Source: an uncultured Peptoniphilus sp. (GTDB lineage: Bacteria; Bacillota; Clostridia; Tissierellales; Peptoniphilaceae). Taken from it: a DNA stretch of 50,936 bases. Shown piece after piece: positions 24,298 through 33,491 of the stretch. A program made the position numbers and the translations under genes. Under the pieces are notes generated by a model. It worked only from the letters and a program-made list of their open reading frames with translations, did not search any database and had not been told where the DNA came from. The number at the start of each line of letters is the position of its first letter. Position 1 is the first letter of the stretch. The stretch spans positions 1 through 50,936 of the forward strand of contig CABTWG010000004.1 in NCBI GenBank assembly GCA_902488455.1, read 5' to 3'.

Positions 24298-25194
24298 ATG
24301 AATGATAAAATAGACAAGATAATAGAGCCAATAGAGAAAGCGGCAGAGCCAATTTCATCTAAGATGAATCCTACCATGAAGGCGCTTGTAGTAATAGCAG
24401 CGACCTTAATAATAGGAATAATCGCTATAAAAATAACCGATTATCTATTTAAAAAATTTAGAAAAACAGGAAAAATTGGCTATAACTTTTTAAACACATT
24501 AATAAAAGGGTTTATAATCCTTGTTATGGTCTTTAAGATTGGTAATCTTTCACAGACATTCCAAAGCATGGCAGGCTCAATACTTATGAGTTCGTCTCTA
24601 ATAGTGGCGGTGCTTGCATTTGCATTTCAAAAGAGCTTGGAAGATTTGATAGCAGGACTTATGATATCGGTCTTCAGACCATTTGAAGTAGGAGATAGAA
24701 TCAATTTTGTAAATATGAGTATAGTTGGTTATATAGAAGATATCTCTTTAAGACATACAACTATAAGGACATTTACAAACTCAAGACTCATCGTACCAAA
24801 CTCTGTTATGAATAGAGAAGTCTTGGAAAATTCTCACATAATAGATCCAGTAGCAGGTGGATTTTTAGATATAACCATCGCATACACAGCAGATATAGAT
24901 AAGGCAATGGACATCATAGTTGAGTGCGTAGAAAGCGATGAAAATGTACTGGATATAAGACCTATAAACGAGAGGGTGGGAAGCCACTTCACCACAGTAT
25001 TTATAAATGAACTGTCTCAATATGGAGTTAATCTTAGAGTGACAATATGGACAGCCAATGTAGATCTTAACTTTGAAACAGTTTCAAGGCTTAGAAAAGA
25101 AATAGTTAAGAGATTTGTAAAAGAAGGTATAGAGATTGCTTCACTGTCAAACAATCTAAAATTTGCAATGGAGAATGAGATAACAAGAGGTTAG
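24298..25194 (+). CDS. Small-conductance mechanosensitive channel (MscS family)
   Basis: Protects against osmotic downshock. The 298 residues show three hydrophobic segments. A pore-lining third helix (about 85-115) has the Ala/Gly-rich run ILMSSSLIVAVLAFAFQ, followed by the beta domain with FRPFEVGDRI and RLIVPNS and the C-terminal alpha/beta domain. GGTG is a modest ribosome binding site. A strong promoter at 24249 precedes it, and the YitT gene follows after one base. Confidence 0.9.
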   Translation: MNDKIDKIIEPIEKAAEPISSKMNPTMKALVVIAATLIIGIIAIKITDYLFKKFRKTGKIGYNFLNTLIKGFIILVMVFKIGNLSQTFQSMAGSILMSSSLIVAVLAFAFQKSLEDLIAGLMISVFRPFEVGDRINFVNMSIVGYIEDISLRHTTIRTFTNSRLIVPNSVMNREVLENSHIIDPVAGGFLDITIAYTADIDKAMDIIVECVESDENVLDIRPINERVGSHFTTVFINELSQYGVNLRVTIWTANVDLNFETVSRLRKEIVKRFVKEGIEIASLSNNLKFAMENEITRG

Positions 25195-25195
25195 C

Positions 25196-26089
25196 ATGGA
25201 CAAACATATAAATTTTAAATCGATTGAAAAATTAATTTTTAAACAAACATTTTTTGAAAAGTTTATGGCGGTATTAATAGGATGTTTTTTCATAACTGTA
25301 TCCATAGTTATGTTTATCAGACCGAACCAGATGATAGCAGCTGGAGTCAACGGTATGAGTATCCTACTTGAACACGCAACAGGGATACCACTTTCAATAT
25401 TGGTATTTGCACTGAATCTTCCACTATTAATAGTCGGGGTGTTCTTACTATCAAAAGAATTTATATTCTTTACCATTCTATCCACAGTATTTACCTCTGG
25501 ATATATAGCACTTTGGACAGCTATACTTCCAGAAGGATTTGCAGTAACCCACGATTTAATCCTAGCAAGTATCTTTGGAGGAATCTTCTCAGGAATAGGA
25601 AATGGAATCACATTTAGATATGGAACCTCAACAGGAGGATTTGACATATTAGGAGCGATAGCAAAGAAGTACTGGAATGTAAACATAGGATCAGGACTAC
25701 TTGCACTTAACGGAATAGTAATAGCTATATCTGCATTTGTATTCTCAATCGACAAAGCACTATATACTCTAATCGCATTTATAATAGGATACACATTGGT
25801 AGACAAGATTCACCTAGGAGTAGGTAAACAGAAACAAGTACTTATAATAAGTTCGAAATGGGACGAAGTTACAGAGATGATTCAAGCGAAACTCGTAAGA
25901 GGAGTTACACTTATCGATGGAGAAGGAGCTTATCAATTTAAAAAACTTAAAATCATCTACTGCATCTGCACTCCAATGGAACTTGTAAAAATAAAAAATT
26001 ATGTAAAACTTATAGATCCAAATGCCTTTATGGCCGTTACAGAAACTACAGAAATACAAGGTCATGGATTTAAAAAAATAGCTATTTAA
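25196..26089 (+). CDS. YitT-family membrane protein (DUF161 + DUF2179)
   Basis: Membrane protein of 297 residues. The N-terminal half has about five to six hydrophobic segments with GVNGMSILLEH and the repeated block FRYGTSTGGFDILG typical of YitT. A soluble DUF2179 domain follows (about 215-297) with RGVTLIDGEGAYQ and a final FKKIAI. Function of the family is unknown. It is one base downstream of mscS and has no separate ribosome binding site other than AGAGGTTAG, so it is translationally coupled. Confidence 0.88.
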   Translation: MDKHINFKSIEKLIFKQTFFEKFMAVLIGCFFITVSIVMFIRPNQMIAAGVNGMSILLEHATGIPLSILVFALNLPLLIVGVFLLSKEFIFFTILSTVFTSGYIALWTAILPEGFAVTHDLILASIFGGIFSGIGNGITFRYGTSTGGFDILGAIAKKYWNVNIGSGLLALNGIVIAISAFVFSIDKALYTLIAFIIGYTLVDKIHLGVGKQKQVLIISSKWDEVTEMIQAKLVRGVTLIDGEGAYQFKKLKIIYCICTPMELVKIKNYVKLIDPNAFMAVTETTEIQGHGFKKIAI

Positions 26090-26121
26090 AATTCAAATTA
26101 GTTTATCTAAATATAGCTTTA

Positions 26122-26166
26122 AATGGATGACAACCTTTTCTCGAAAGGCTGCATCCATTTTTTTAT
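26122..26166 (+). terminator. Rho-independent terminator after YitT
   Basis: A long stem of AATGGATG...CCTTT with AAAGG...CATCCATT, followed by T7. Confidence 0.88.
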
Positions 26167-26392
26167 TTTTAAAAATTTTTAGACTTTGAATATGTGGTGA
26201 TGGCAAATATTAGTTATATAGCTAAATAATCATAATTTCAAATTATATAAATCTTTTTTTATTCAAGAGATCAACTAAATATAAATAAAAAAAATTATCA
26301 AAACATTTTCATTTTTTTACAAAACTCATAGACATTAAATCATATTTTAGATAAAATAAAATTAACAAAATAAATTTAGGAGGATGCACAAG
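26167..26392. promoter_or_regulatory. AT-rich intergenic region with the APC-gene promoter
   Basis: About 225 bases with no gene. TAGACA (26329-26334), a 17-base spacer and TAAAAT (26352-26357) form a plausible promoter, and AGGAGG lies at 26378-26383. I see no riboswitch or conserved leader. Confidence 0.55.
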
Positions 26393-27829
26393 ATGCAAGA
26401 TTCACAAAAGAAAATTAGGTGGCAAATACTATGTTTCATGGTATTTTCTACTTTATGGGGATTTGGAAATGTTGTAAATGGTTTCGTATTCTTTAACGGT
26501 ATTCAAGTAATATTTTCATGGATCCTAATGTTCGCATTTTATTTTATACCATACGCACTTATGGTTGGTGAACTTGGTTCTGCTTTTAAAAATGAAGGTG
26601 GAGGAGTTACTTCATGGATGAGAGAAACTACCACAGACAAGATCGCATACTATGCAGGTTGGACATATTGGGCTGTACATATTACTTATATAGCCTCTAA
26701 GGGTTCAGGTGGATTAAAGGCAATGGGTTGGATGTTCTTCCAAAGCGCAGAAGCATATGACTCAATACCAACAATTTATATTCAGCTTGCCACACTTTGC
26801 GTATTTTTATTTTTCTGTTGGGTAGCAAGTAGAGGGCTTAACCCCCTTAAAAATTTAGCTGCTATTGCTGGCTCTAGTATGTTTGTAATGGGTATTTTAT
26901 ATATACTTCTTATGCTAGCAGCGCCAACTCTTAACCCTAACGGCGGATACCTAAAGCTGGATTGGTCTTTAAGTAATTTAATTCCAACATTTGATATGAA
27001 ATATTTCACAAGTTTATCAATACTTGTATTTGCAGTAGGAGGAATTGAAAAGCTAAGTCCTTATGTAAACAAAGTAGATGGTAACCCAGCAAAAGAATTC
27101 CCTAAAGCAATGATATTTGCAGCTATAATGGTAGTTATTTCTGCAATTTTCGGAACTATTGCAATGGGAATGATGTTTGACCCTAGCATTATAAACGCTG
27201 ACCAAGCAACCTTTGACTCTTACGCAGCTAATGGTGCTTATTGGGCATTCCAAAAGTTGGGAGAATACTATGGAGTTGGCAATCTACTTCTAATAATATA
27301 TGCGCTATGTAATCTTATTGGACAATTCGCAGTACTTGTCGTAAGTATAGACGCTCCACTTAGAATGTTACTTGATGATGAAAGAACCAACCAGTTTATT
27401 CCAAGAAAGCTTTTAAAGAAAAACAAGTATGGTGCATATATCAATGGTATCAAACTTGTAGTTGTGCTTTCTGGATCAATTATCCTTGCACAAATCTTGG
27501 TACCAGGAGCAGCGACAGTATTAAGGCAGTTAACTAAATTAAACTCAGTTACGATGCCACTTCGTTATTTATGGGTATTCTTGGCATATATTGCCCTTAG
27601 AAAGAAAAATGATAAGTTTGATAGAGAATTTAAGTTTATGAAAAACAATGGAGCCGCATTGTTCTTCGGTATCTGGTGTTTCATAGTTACAGCATTCTGT
27701 TGTGCTCTAGGAATCATCTCAGACGATCCATTCCAACTTGTGCTTAACATCTGTACACCAGTTGTTCTTCTTGGACTTGGAGTAATATTACCAATAATTA
27801 GAGCAAAGGAAGACAAAAGACTAAGCTAA
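26393..27829 (+). CDS. APC-superfamily amino acid antiporter (GadC-like)
   Basis: Twelve-segment membrane transporter of 478 residues. The N-terminal block TLWGFGNVVNGF and the VFAVGGIEKLSPYV segment resemble glutamate/GABA-type antiporters and related amino acid exchangers. ATG 26384 touches AGGAGG directly, while ATG 26393 has a nine-base spacing, so I use 26393. It is followed 19 bases later by an aminopeptidase, suggesting uptake or exchange of amino acids linked to intracellular peptide breakdown. The substrate is not determined. Confidence 0.87.
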   Translation: MQDSQKKIRWQILCFMVFSTLWGFGNVVNGFVFFNGIQVIFSWILMFAFYFIPYALMVGELGSAFKNEGGGVTSWMRETTTDKIAYYAGWTYWAVHITYIASKGSGGLKAMGWMFFQSAEAYDSIPTIYIQLATLCVFLFFCWVASRGLNPLKNLAAIAGSSMFVMGILYILLMLAAPTLNPNGGYLKLDWSLSNLIPTFDMKYFTSLSILVFAVGGIEKLSPYVNKVDGNPAKEFPKAMIFAAIMVVISAIFGTIAMGMMFDPSIINADQATFDSYAANGAYWAFQKLGEYYGVGNLLLIIYALCNLIGQFAVLVVSIDAPLRMLLDDERTNQFIPRKLLKKNKYGAYINGIKLVVVLSGSIILAQILVPGAATVLRQLTKLNSVTMPLRYLWVFLAYIALRKKNDKFDREFKFMKNNGAALFFGIWCFIVTAFCCALGIISDDPFQLVLNICTPVVLLGLGVILPIIRAKEDKRLS

Positions 27830-27848
27830 ATTCCAAAAAGGAGGGAAC

Positions 27849-29171
27849 ATGAACAATATAGAAACTTCAAAGGAATTATTAGAATTTATTAGAAAAAGCT
27901 CAAGTATGTTTCATACAGTAGATACTGTAAAATCATATCTTGATAGAGAAAATTTTGTAGAATTAAAAGAAGGAGAAAGCTGGAATCTTGAAAAAGGTAA
28001 AAACTATTACACAACTAGAAATGATTCAAGTATCTTAGCTTTCAAAGTAGGAAAAAATATTTCAGACTACCATTATCAACTAGTGGCTTCACATTCTGAT
28101 TCACCAACATTCAAAGTTAAAAGTGTAGCAGAACTTGAAGGACCTGGAGACTATATAAAACTAAATGTGGAAGTATATGGAGGTCCAATCGACTGGACAT
28201 GGCTTGATAAACCTCTTACATTAGCTGGAAGAGTATTAGTAGAAGAAAATAATGAAATAGTTTCAAAACTTCTATATATTGACAAAGATATTTTAATTAT
28301 TCCGGATGTTGCAATCCACATGAATAGAGAAGTAAATAGCGGCTATAAATTCAATAGACAAGTTGATTTACTTCCGCTTTTTACAGCAGGAGCAATGAAA
28401 AAAGGCGACTACAACAAAATGATCGCTGAAGAACTTGGAGTTAAAGAAAGCCAAATTATTTCAAAGGACTTATTCCTTGTAAATAGACAAGAAGGAAAAG
28501 TTTGGGGCTATAAAGATGAATTTGTGTCATCACCAAAGCTTGATGACTTGGAATGTGCTTTTACATCATTAAAAGCATTTACAGCAGCATCAAACGATGT
28601 AGCAGTAAATGTATATGCATGTTTTGACAACGAAGAAGTAGGATCAAACACAAAACAAGGTGCCATGAGTACATTTTTAAAAGATACACTTAGAAGGATT
28701 AACTCTGCCCTAGGATACTCTGAAGAAGACTACCTAAAGGCAGTTGCAAAATCTTTCTTAGTAAGTGCGGATAATGCACATGCAGTTCATCCAAACCATC
28801 CAGAACTAACCGATGATGGAAATAAAGCATTCATGAACAAAGGAATCGTAATAAAAGAAGCAGCAAACCAAAAATACACTTCAGATGCTTTTTCACAAGC
28901 TGTATTTAAAAAGATTTGTGCAATTGCAGAAGTGCCAGTCCAACACTTTGCAAACAGAAGCAATATGCAAGGTGGGTCAACTCTAGGCAATCTTTCAAAC
29001 ACACAAGTATCACTTCATGCAGTAGATATTGGGCTACCACAACTTGCAATGCATTCAAATTATGAAACAGCAGGAGTAATGGATGTAGAATATATGATAA
29101 AAGCACTTACAAAGTACTACAATACAAATATAAACATCCAAGGTTCATCAAAAATTTCAATAGAAGAGTAA
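27849..29171 (+). CDS. M18-family aminopeptidase (aspartyl aminopeptidase type)
   Basis: Cytoplasmic di-zinc aminopeptidase, probably preferring N-terminal Asp/Glu. The 440 residues show HSDSPTFKVK (first metal His), the DLECAF block, CFDNEEVGS (catalytic Glu pair) and SADNAHAVHPNHPE. Near the C terminus NMQGGSTLGN and LPQLAMHSNYE (metal His) are present. All metal ligands appear intact. GGAGGG precedes the ATG. It is co-transcribed with the APC antiporter and ends in a terminator. Confidence 0.93.
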   Translation: MNNIETSKELLEFIRKSSSMFHTVDTVKSYLDRENFVELKEGESWNLEKGKNYYTTRNDSSILAFKVGKNISDYHYQLVASHSDSPTFKVKSVAELEGPGDYIKLNVEVYGGPIDWTWLDKPLTLAGRVLVEENNEIVSKLLYIDKDILIIPDVAIHMNREVNSGYKFNRQVDLLPLFTAGAMKKGDYNKMIAEELGVKESQIISKDLFLVNRQEGKVWGYKDEFVSSPKLDDLECAFTSLKAFTAASNDVAVNVYACFDNEEVGSNTKQGAMSTFLKDTLRRINSALGYSEEDYLKAVAKSFLVSADNAHAVHPNHPELTDDGNKAFMNKGIVIKEAANQKYTSDAFSQAVFKKICAIAEVPVQHFANRSNMQGGSTLGNLSNTQVSLHAVDIGLPQLAMHSNYETAGVMDVEYMIKALTKYYNTNINIQGSSKISIEE

Positions 29172-29207
29172 TTATAACGATGTAAAACAGCGTAAATAAA
29201 GATTTTT

Positions 29208-29236
29208 TAGAGCAACTACTAGTTGCTCTTTTCTTG
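29208..29236 (+). terminator. Rho-independent terminator after the M18 aminopeptidase
   Basis: AGAGCAACT pairs with AGTTGCTCT, followed by TTTCTT. Confidence 0.85.
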
Positions 29237-29375
29237 TATTTATAATATGTTTTGTAAGATAAATTAATGGCAGATATTATAGAGTTTTGTAATGAGAAAG
29301 TTGTAATACCAACTTGGAGATATTTATTTAATAATTAAGTTTATTATATTAAGAATGAAAAGATTAGATTACAAA

Positions 29376-29415
29376 AAAGCTGATGCTCTACATTTAAGTA
29401 GAAGTCATCAGCTTT
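29376..29415 (-). terminator. Terminator of the VOR operon
   Basis: On the minus strand AAAGCTGATG pairs with CATCAGCTTT, with an inner CTAC/GTAG stem, followed by a T run. The 29237-29375 spacer holds nothing else I recognise. Confidence 0.82.
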
Positions 29416-29461
29416 CGCGTTTAAAGGGAGTACTTCATTCCCTAAATATTTATTTTCTCTT

Positions 29462-30622
29462 TTAGAAAGGAGCGTATGATTGGTCAGACCACCATTCACT
29501 CTTAAGTTCTTCGTATTGTTTTGCTATTTGAGTTAGTTGGAAGTTTTCCCAATATGCAAGTTCTTTATAAAGTCCTTTTGCTTCAGGTACTTCTGATCTT
29601 GCTGCTGCTTTTTCATAGAATTTGATGTTTACTTTCTTGATGTTCATTCCTAGGTTGAATACTGATAGAACCATGGTTGCATTTTCTGGATCAACCTTGC
29701 CCCATTCAAAGGTCTTGCCTTCTAATGAAGATTTTATCTTTTCTATTACAGTTGATTCATCCTTTTCTATGTTAGATTTTAATTTATTTAGATAATCTAC
29801 GTGTTCTTCTGATTGATGAGCAAGTGATAAGAATACTTCTTTAGCTTCGCCACCTAGTTGTTCAGAAGACATTTTGAAGTAGTTTATACTTTCAATTTCG
29901 TTAAGGATTGCTTGTTTAACGATGTTAAGTTCAGATGAGAAGATCTTATCTTCTTGTTCTTTATCCATTTGTCTAATGTCGTTTAGATAGTTGATCTTCA
30001 TTTCTTCTTCGCCACCCTTTAGATGTTTGTAGTGTTCAGGTGTCTTAGATTCAACTTTATTTTCTGCTACAGATGCCATGTATTCTTTGCCAACAGCTTC
30101 GCCGCCGAATTCAATTGCCTTTTCGTTTATTGGAAGAAGTTTCTTCTTTTTATCTCCGTAAACTTTTGTAAATGCTTGGATTACTGATTCAACTTTTACA
30201 AGTTCAGTTACCTTTAGATATGCACCAAGCATAACCATGTTTGCAACTCTTGCATTACCAAGATCGATTGCTATGTCGTTTACTGGAATCTTAACTACAT
30301 TTATATCTGTTCTTGTAGTTTCTTTCTTTACTAGTGATGAGTTTACAAATATATTTCCACCAGGTCTTACATGTGATTCAAACATTGAAAGAGATGGTTC
30401 GTTCATTACTATTACATCGTCTGCAACTGCTATAATAGGTGATCCTACTAGTTCTTCAGATACTACTACTGAACAGTTAGCAGCTCCTCCACGCATTTCT
30501 GGTCCGTAAGATGGATACCATGATACGTGTTTACCTTCAAGCATGCCGGCATAGGATATAAGTTGTCCCATTGCCATTACACCTTGTCCACCAAATCCTG
30601 CCATTACTATTTTTCTTGTCAT
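29462..30622 (-). CDS. 2-oxoacid:ferredoxin oxidoreductase gamma subunit continuous with a ferritin-like domain
   Basis: Residues 1-185 form the POR/KOR/VOR gamma domain, with GFGGQGVMAMGQ at 9-20, WYPSYGPEMRGG at 35-46 and ARVANMVMLGA. A linker (about 186-215) leads into a helical domain (about 220-375) with rubrerythrin/ferritin-like features: NEIESINYF (Glu244) and SEEH (Glu273, His274). A second half, KFYEKAAA...LAYWENF, lacks the expected Glu and His ligands. The usual gamma subunit has about 180 residues, so this is a fusion. ATG 30622 (GAGGTG upstream) is preferred to 30649. It is the last gene of the operon, one base after the beta subunit. Confidence 0.85.
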   Translation of the reverse strand: MTRKIVMAGFGGQGVMAMGQLISYAGMLEGKHVSWYPSYGPEMRGGAANCSVVVSEELVGSPIIAVADDVIVMNEPSLSMFESHVRPGGNIFVNSSLVKKETTRTDINVVKIPVNDIAIDLGNARVANMVMLGAYLKVTELVKVESVIQAFTKVYGDKKKKLLPINEKAIEFGGEAVGKEYMASVAENKVESKTPEHYKHLKGGEEEMKINYLNDIRQMDKEQEDKIFSSELNIVKQAILNEIESINYFKMSSEQLGGEAKEVFLSLAHQSEEHVDYLNKLKSNIEKDESTVIEKIKSSLEGKTFEWGKVDPENATMVLSVFNLGMNIKKVNIKFYEKAAARSEVPEAKGLYKELAYWENFQLTQIAKQYEELKSEWWSDQSYAPF

Positions 30623-30623
30623 T

Positions 30624-31388
30624 TTATTCACCTCTTCTAAAATTACCAAGTGGATAATATGGAATCATATTGTCTCTTAACCATTGAAGTGATTCTACTG
30701 GAGGTAGTCCCCAGTTAGTAGGACAAGTAGATAGGACTTCGACAATACCAAAGCCTTTATTATCAAGTTGTAGTTGGAAACATTCTTTGATTGCACGTTT
30801 TGCACGTCTGATATTTGCTGGAGTGTCAACAGATACTCTTTCTACAAATTTTGCACCGTCAATAGTTGCAAGCATTTCTGAAATTCTAAGTGGTTTACCT
30901 GACCAGTCTTCGTCACGTCCGTATGGGGAAGTGGTAGTTACTTGACCGATTAGGGTAGTAGGTGCCATTTGGCCTCCGGTCATACCGTAGATTGCGTTGT
31001 TTACAAATATAGTTGAGATTTTTTCTCCTCTATGTGCAGCGTGTACTATTTCAGCTGTACCGATAGAAGCTAAGTCTCCATCACCTTGGTAAGTGAACAC
31101 AAATTTATCTGGATGAACTCTCTTTGCGCCTGTTGCTACTGCTGGAGCTCTACCGTGAGCAGCTTCGTACATATCGCAGTTGAAGTACTTGTATGCAAGT
31201 ACAGAACAACCTACAGGGCATACGCCTATAGCTTTATCTTGAAGGTCCATTTCTACTAAGCATTCTGCTACTAATTTGTGGATGATACCATGAGTACATC
31301 CAGGGCAGTAGTGGAATACTTCGTCAGTTAAGCCTTCTGAATATGTGTATAGACAAGTTTCGTTTTCTTTTAATACTGGTTTCTTCAT
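30624..31388 (-). CDS. 2-oxoacid:ferredoxin oxidoreductase beta subunit (TPP-binding)
   Basis: Carries thiamine pyrophosphate and the active-site iron-sulfur chemistry that decarboxylates branched 2-oxoacids. The 254 residues show YCPGCTHG, CPVGCSV, the TPP/Mg motif GDGDLASIG...NNAIYGMTGGQ, and a late STCPTNW. The type (2-oxoisovalerate versus 2-oxoglutarate) is judged from the alpha partner. The ATG follows the alpha stop directly, with GAGG inside the alpha gene. Confidence 0.92.
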   Translation of the reverse strand: MKKPVLKENETCLYTYSEGLTDEVFHYCPGCTHGIIHKLVAECLVEMDLQDKAIGVCPVGCSVLAYKYFNCDMYEAAHGRAPAVATGAKRVHPDKFVFTYQGDGDLASIGTAEIVHAAHRGEKISTIFVNNAIYGMTGGQMAPTTLIGQVTTTSPYGRDEDWSGKPLRISEMLATIDGAKFVERVSVDTPANIRRAKRAIKECFQLQLDNKGFGIVEVLSTCPTNWGLPPVESLQWLRDNMIPYYPLGNFRRGE

Positions 31389-32447
31389 TTATTTAGCCTC
31401 CAATACTTTAAGTGCAGCTTCTGCTACTTCTTCAGCTGTTGGAATATTTCCACCTAATCTACAGAAGAAGTGGATGTTTTGACGTCCTTTTGTAGCTATC
31501 TTAACATCGTCAGTCATTTGTCCGTGGTTCATTTCTACAACTAGAATATCTTTACAAGATTCTGGAATCTTTTCAAATGAGCTGTATGGATATGGCCAGC
31601 AAGTTATTGGTCTAATCATTCCAACTTTGTAGCCTTTCTTTTCTAGGATTCCCATTGCAGATTTACAAATTCTAGCAGAAGTACCGTAAGCAGAAATTAC
31701 AAGTTCTACGCCTTCTTCAAGACCGATTTCTTCTACTCTTGTTTCGTTTTCTTCGATAGCTTTATATTTTTCAATTAGATGATGGTTGTGTACTTCTAGT
31801 TCGTCTGCAGATAGATATATAGAGTTAATAATATTGTTTTCAGTTCTAGTTCCTCTACCAGTTGCAGCCCATGGTTTTGCTGGGATTTCTTCTGTTCTTT
31901 CTTTGAATTCAACAGGTTCCATCATTTGTCCTATTACACCGTCACCCATTAAAACTACTGGGTTTCTGTACTTGTCAGCTAGGTCAAATCCAAGCATAAC
32001 TAAATCTACCATTTCTTGAACAGTAGAAGGGCTAAGTACTATAGTTCTGTAGTCACCATTTCCTCCACCTCTAGTAGATTGGAAATAGTCTGTTTGTGAT
32101 GGTTGGATAGATCCAAGTCCTGGACCACCTCTCATCATATTTACGATAAGTGCTGGAAGTTCAGCTCCACACATGTAAGAAATTCCTTCTTGTTTAAGTG
32201 CGATTCCAGGAGATGAAGATGAAGTCATAACTCTTGCACCTGCTCCTGATGCTCCGTAAAGCATGTTTATAGCAGCAACTTCTGATTCTGCTTGTAAGAA
32301 ACAACCTCCAATTTTTGGAAGTTCTCTTGATAAGTACTCTGGAACTTCTGATTGTGGTGTTATTGGATATCCAAAGAAGTATTTGCAACCAGCCTTAATA
32401 GCTGCTGCGCCTACAGCTTCATTACCTTTCATTAATACCTTTGTCAT
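31389..32447 (-). CDS. vorB: 3-methyl-2-oxobutanoate:ferredoxin oxidoreductase alpha subunit (VorB)
   Basis: Catalytic subunit of the complex that turns valine/leucine/isoleucine-derived 2-oxoacids into acyl-CoA, CO2 and reduced ferredoxin. The 352 residues begin with KGNEAVGAAAIKAGCKYFFGYPITPQSE. They continue with AESEVAAINMLYGASGAGARVMTSSSSPG and end with a transketolase C-terminal-type domain (EMNHGQMTDDV). GGTGAT precedes the ATG. It lies between the ferredoxin subunit and the beta subunit. Confidence 0.93.
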   Translation of the reverse strand: MTKVLMKGNEAVGAAAIKAGCKYFFGYPITPQSEVPEYLSRELPKIGGCFLQAESEVAAINMLYGASGAGARVMTSSSSPGIALKQEGISYMCGAELPALIVNMMRGGPGLGSIQPSQTDYFQSTRGGGNGDYRTIVLSPSTVQEMVDLVMLGFDLADKYRNPVVLMGDGVIGQMMEPVEFKERTEEIPAKPWAATGRGTRTENNIINSIYLSADELEVHNHHLIEKYKAIEENETRVEEIGLEEGVELVISAYGTSARICKSAMGILEKKGYKVGMIRPITCWPYPYSSFEKIPESCKDILVVEMNHGQMTDDVKIATKGRQNIHFFCRLGGNIPTAEEVAEAALKVLEAK

Positions 32448-32460
32448 TTTATCACCATTC

Positions 32461-32679
32461 CTATCCTATTTTAATTACTGAAATAACTGAATCAGGACAA
32501 GTTATTGCGCAGTTTTGACAAGCAATACAGTCCTCTGGTCTTGCAGCTGTTGCAGGGCTATAACCCTTACCATTAATCTTGTGTGGATCAATTTCTATTA
32601 CGTTTTTTGGGCACGCAATTACGCAAAGACCACAGCCTTTGCATCTTGATTCATTGAATTCTACTCTACCTTTTGCCAT
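32461..32679 (-). CDS. 2x[4Fe-4S] ferredoxin (delta subunit of the VOR complex)
   Basis: A 72-residue ferredoxin with two complete clusters, CKGCGLCVIACP (residues about 13-24) and CIACQNCAITCP. It passes electrons from the oxidoreductase to soluble ferredoxin. AGGAGG precedes the ATG. Order delta-alpha-beta-gamma is common in clostridial VOR operons. Confidence 0.93.
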   Translation of the reverse strand: MAKGRVEFNESRCKGCGLCVIACPKNVIEIDPHKINGKGYSPATAARPEDCIACQNCAITCPDSVISVIKIG

Positions 32680-32689
32680 TTTTTCCTCC

Positions 32690-33385
32690 TCAAATCATCC
32701 AATCGTCTCTAAAGTAAAGATCTATTGGAAAAATTTCATTTTTAATCGAATTTTCTTTTTCCAATTGTTCTGCAACAGGTCTTAAGCAAGCTGTGTAGAT
32801 AACTGGAATATTTAAAAGTTTTGAAACTTCTTCGACTATTTCTTGACCGTAGATTACATCTTCTGCGGTAGTGTCTTTTAGCATATGAGTCGTATTTATT
32901 AGTCCATTTATTCTCGTTTGAGAATGAGCTTCTGTACTTTTTATAAATGCAATGATATCTGAAACTTCTGAAGTCTCAGGTCTATGTCTATTTATAACGA
33001 AGTAGTTATCGTAGCCTGACCTATGTAGAAGCTCTCTGTACCTACCTAGGGATAAGGAGCCTTTTGGGTTTCCTCCAATATCCATTACGACCTGATAATC
33101 TTCTCTTTCAAGAGGCATTAAAATCTGTGGATCTACAGCAGGTATGTCTAACGCCTGCATCTTCTTCATAATTGATCCGTAGACTTCTACGCCATTTTTT
33201 TCTAGGAACTCAGTCTTCTCTCTAATTCTAAAATACATGTTGATTATGTCTAAATCTATAGCTGCCACTTTTTCGTAATATTTTTTTAAAAATAGACAGT
33301 AGTTGATAGAAAATTCAGTTTTACCAGAACCAAAATGACCAGTAATAATTTTTATTCTATTGCCTTTTGGTCTTAAATCTTGCAA
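32690..33385 (-). CDS. P-loop ATP-binding protein heading the VOR operon
   Basis: A 231-residue SIMIBI-like P-loop protein of unknown exact role. Walker A is GHFGSGKTE (16-24), AAIDLDIINMYFR is a deviant switch-like block near 40-53 and VVMDIGGNPKG forms a Walker B-like strand. A central RHRPET block and NTTHML follow. No membrane segment or iron-sulfur cysteines. Start is TTG with GAGGTGAT upstream. It is ten bases before the ferredoxin gene. Assembly or maturation of the VOR complex is a reasonable guess, not shown. Confidence 0.85.
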   Translation of the reverse strand: MQDLRPKGNRIKIITGHFGSGKTEFSINYCLFLKKYYEKVAAIDLDIINMYFRIREKTEFLEKNGVEVYGSIMKKMQALDIPAVDPQILMPLEREDYQVVMDIGGNPKGSLSLGRYRELLHRSGYDNYFVINRHRPETSEVSDIIAFIKSTEAHSQTRINGLINTTHMLKDTTAEDVIYGQEIVEEVSKLLNIPVIYTACLRPVAEQLEKENSIKNEIFPIDLYFRDDWMI

Positions 33386-33462
33386 TTTATCACCTCACAT
33401 GTTAATAGTAGTGCTTTAAACAAACTTAGCAAAATACAAGTTTGAAAAGCTTTTCTATTTCA

Positions 33463-33491
33463 ATTCTATAGCATTTTTAATTTTTTAACAA
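33463..33491 (-). promoter_or_regulatory. Promoter of the VOR operon
   Basis: On the minus strand TTGTTA (33491-33486), a 17-base spacer and TAGAAT (33468-33463), about 78 bases before the TTG start. Two CTATAGCAT words lie at 33466-33474 and 33540-33548; their meaning is unknown. Confidence 0.55.
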
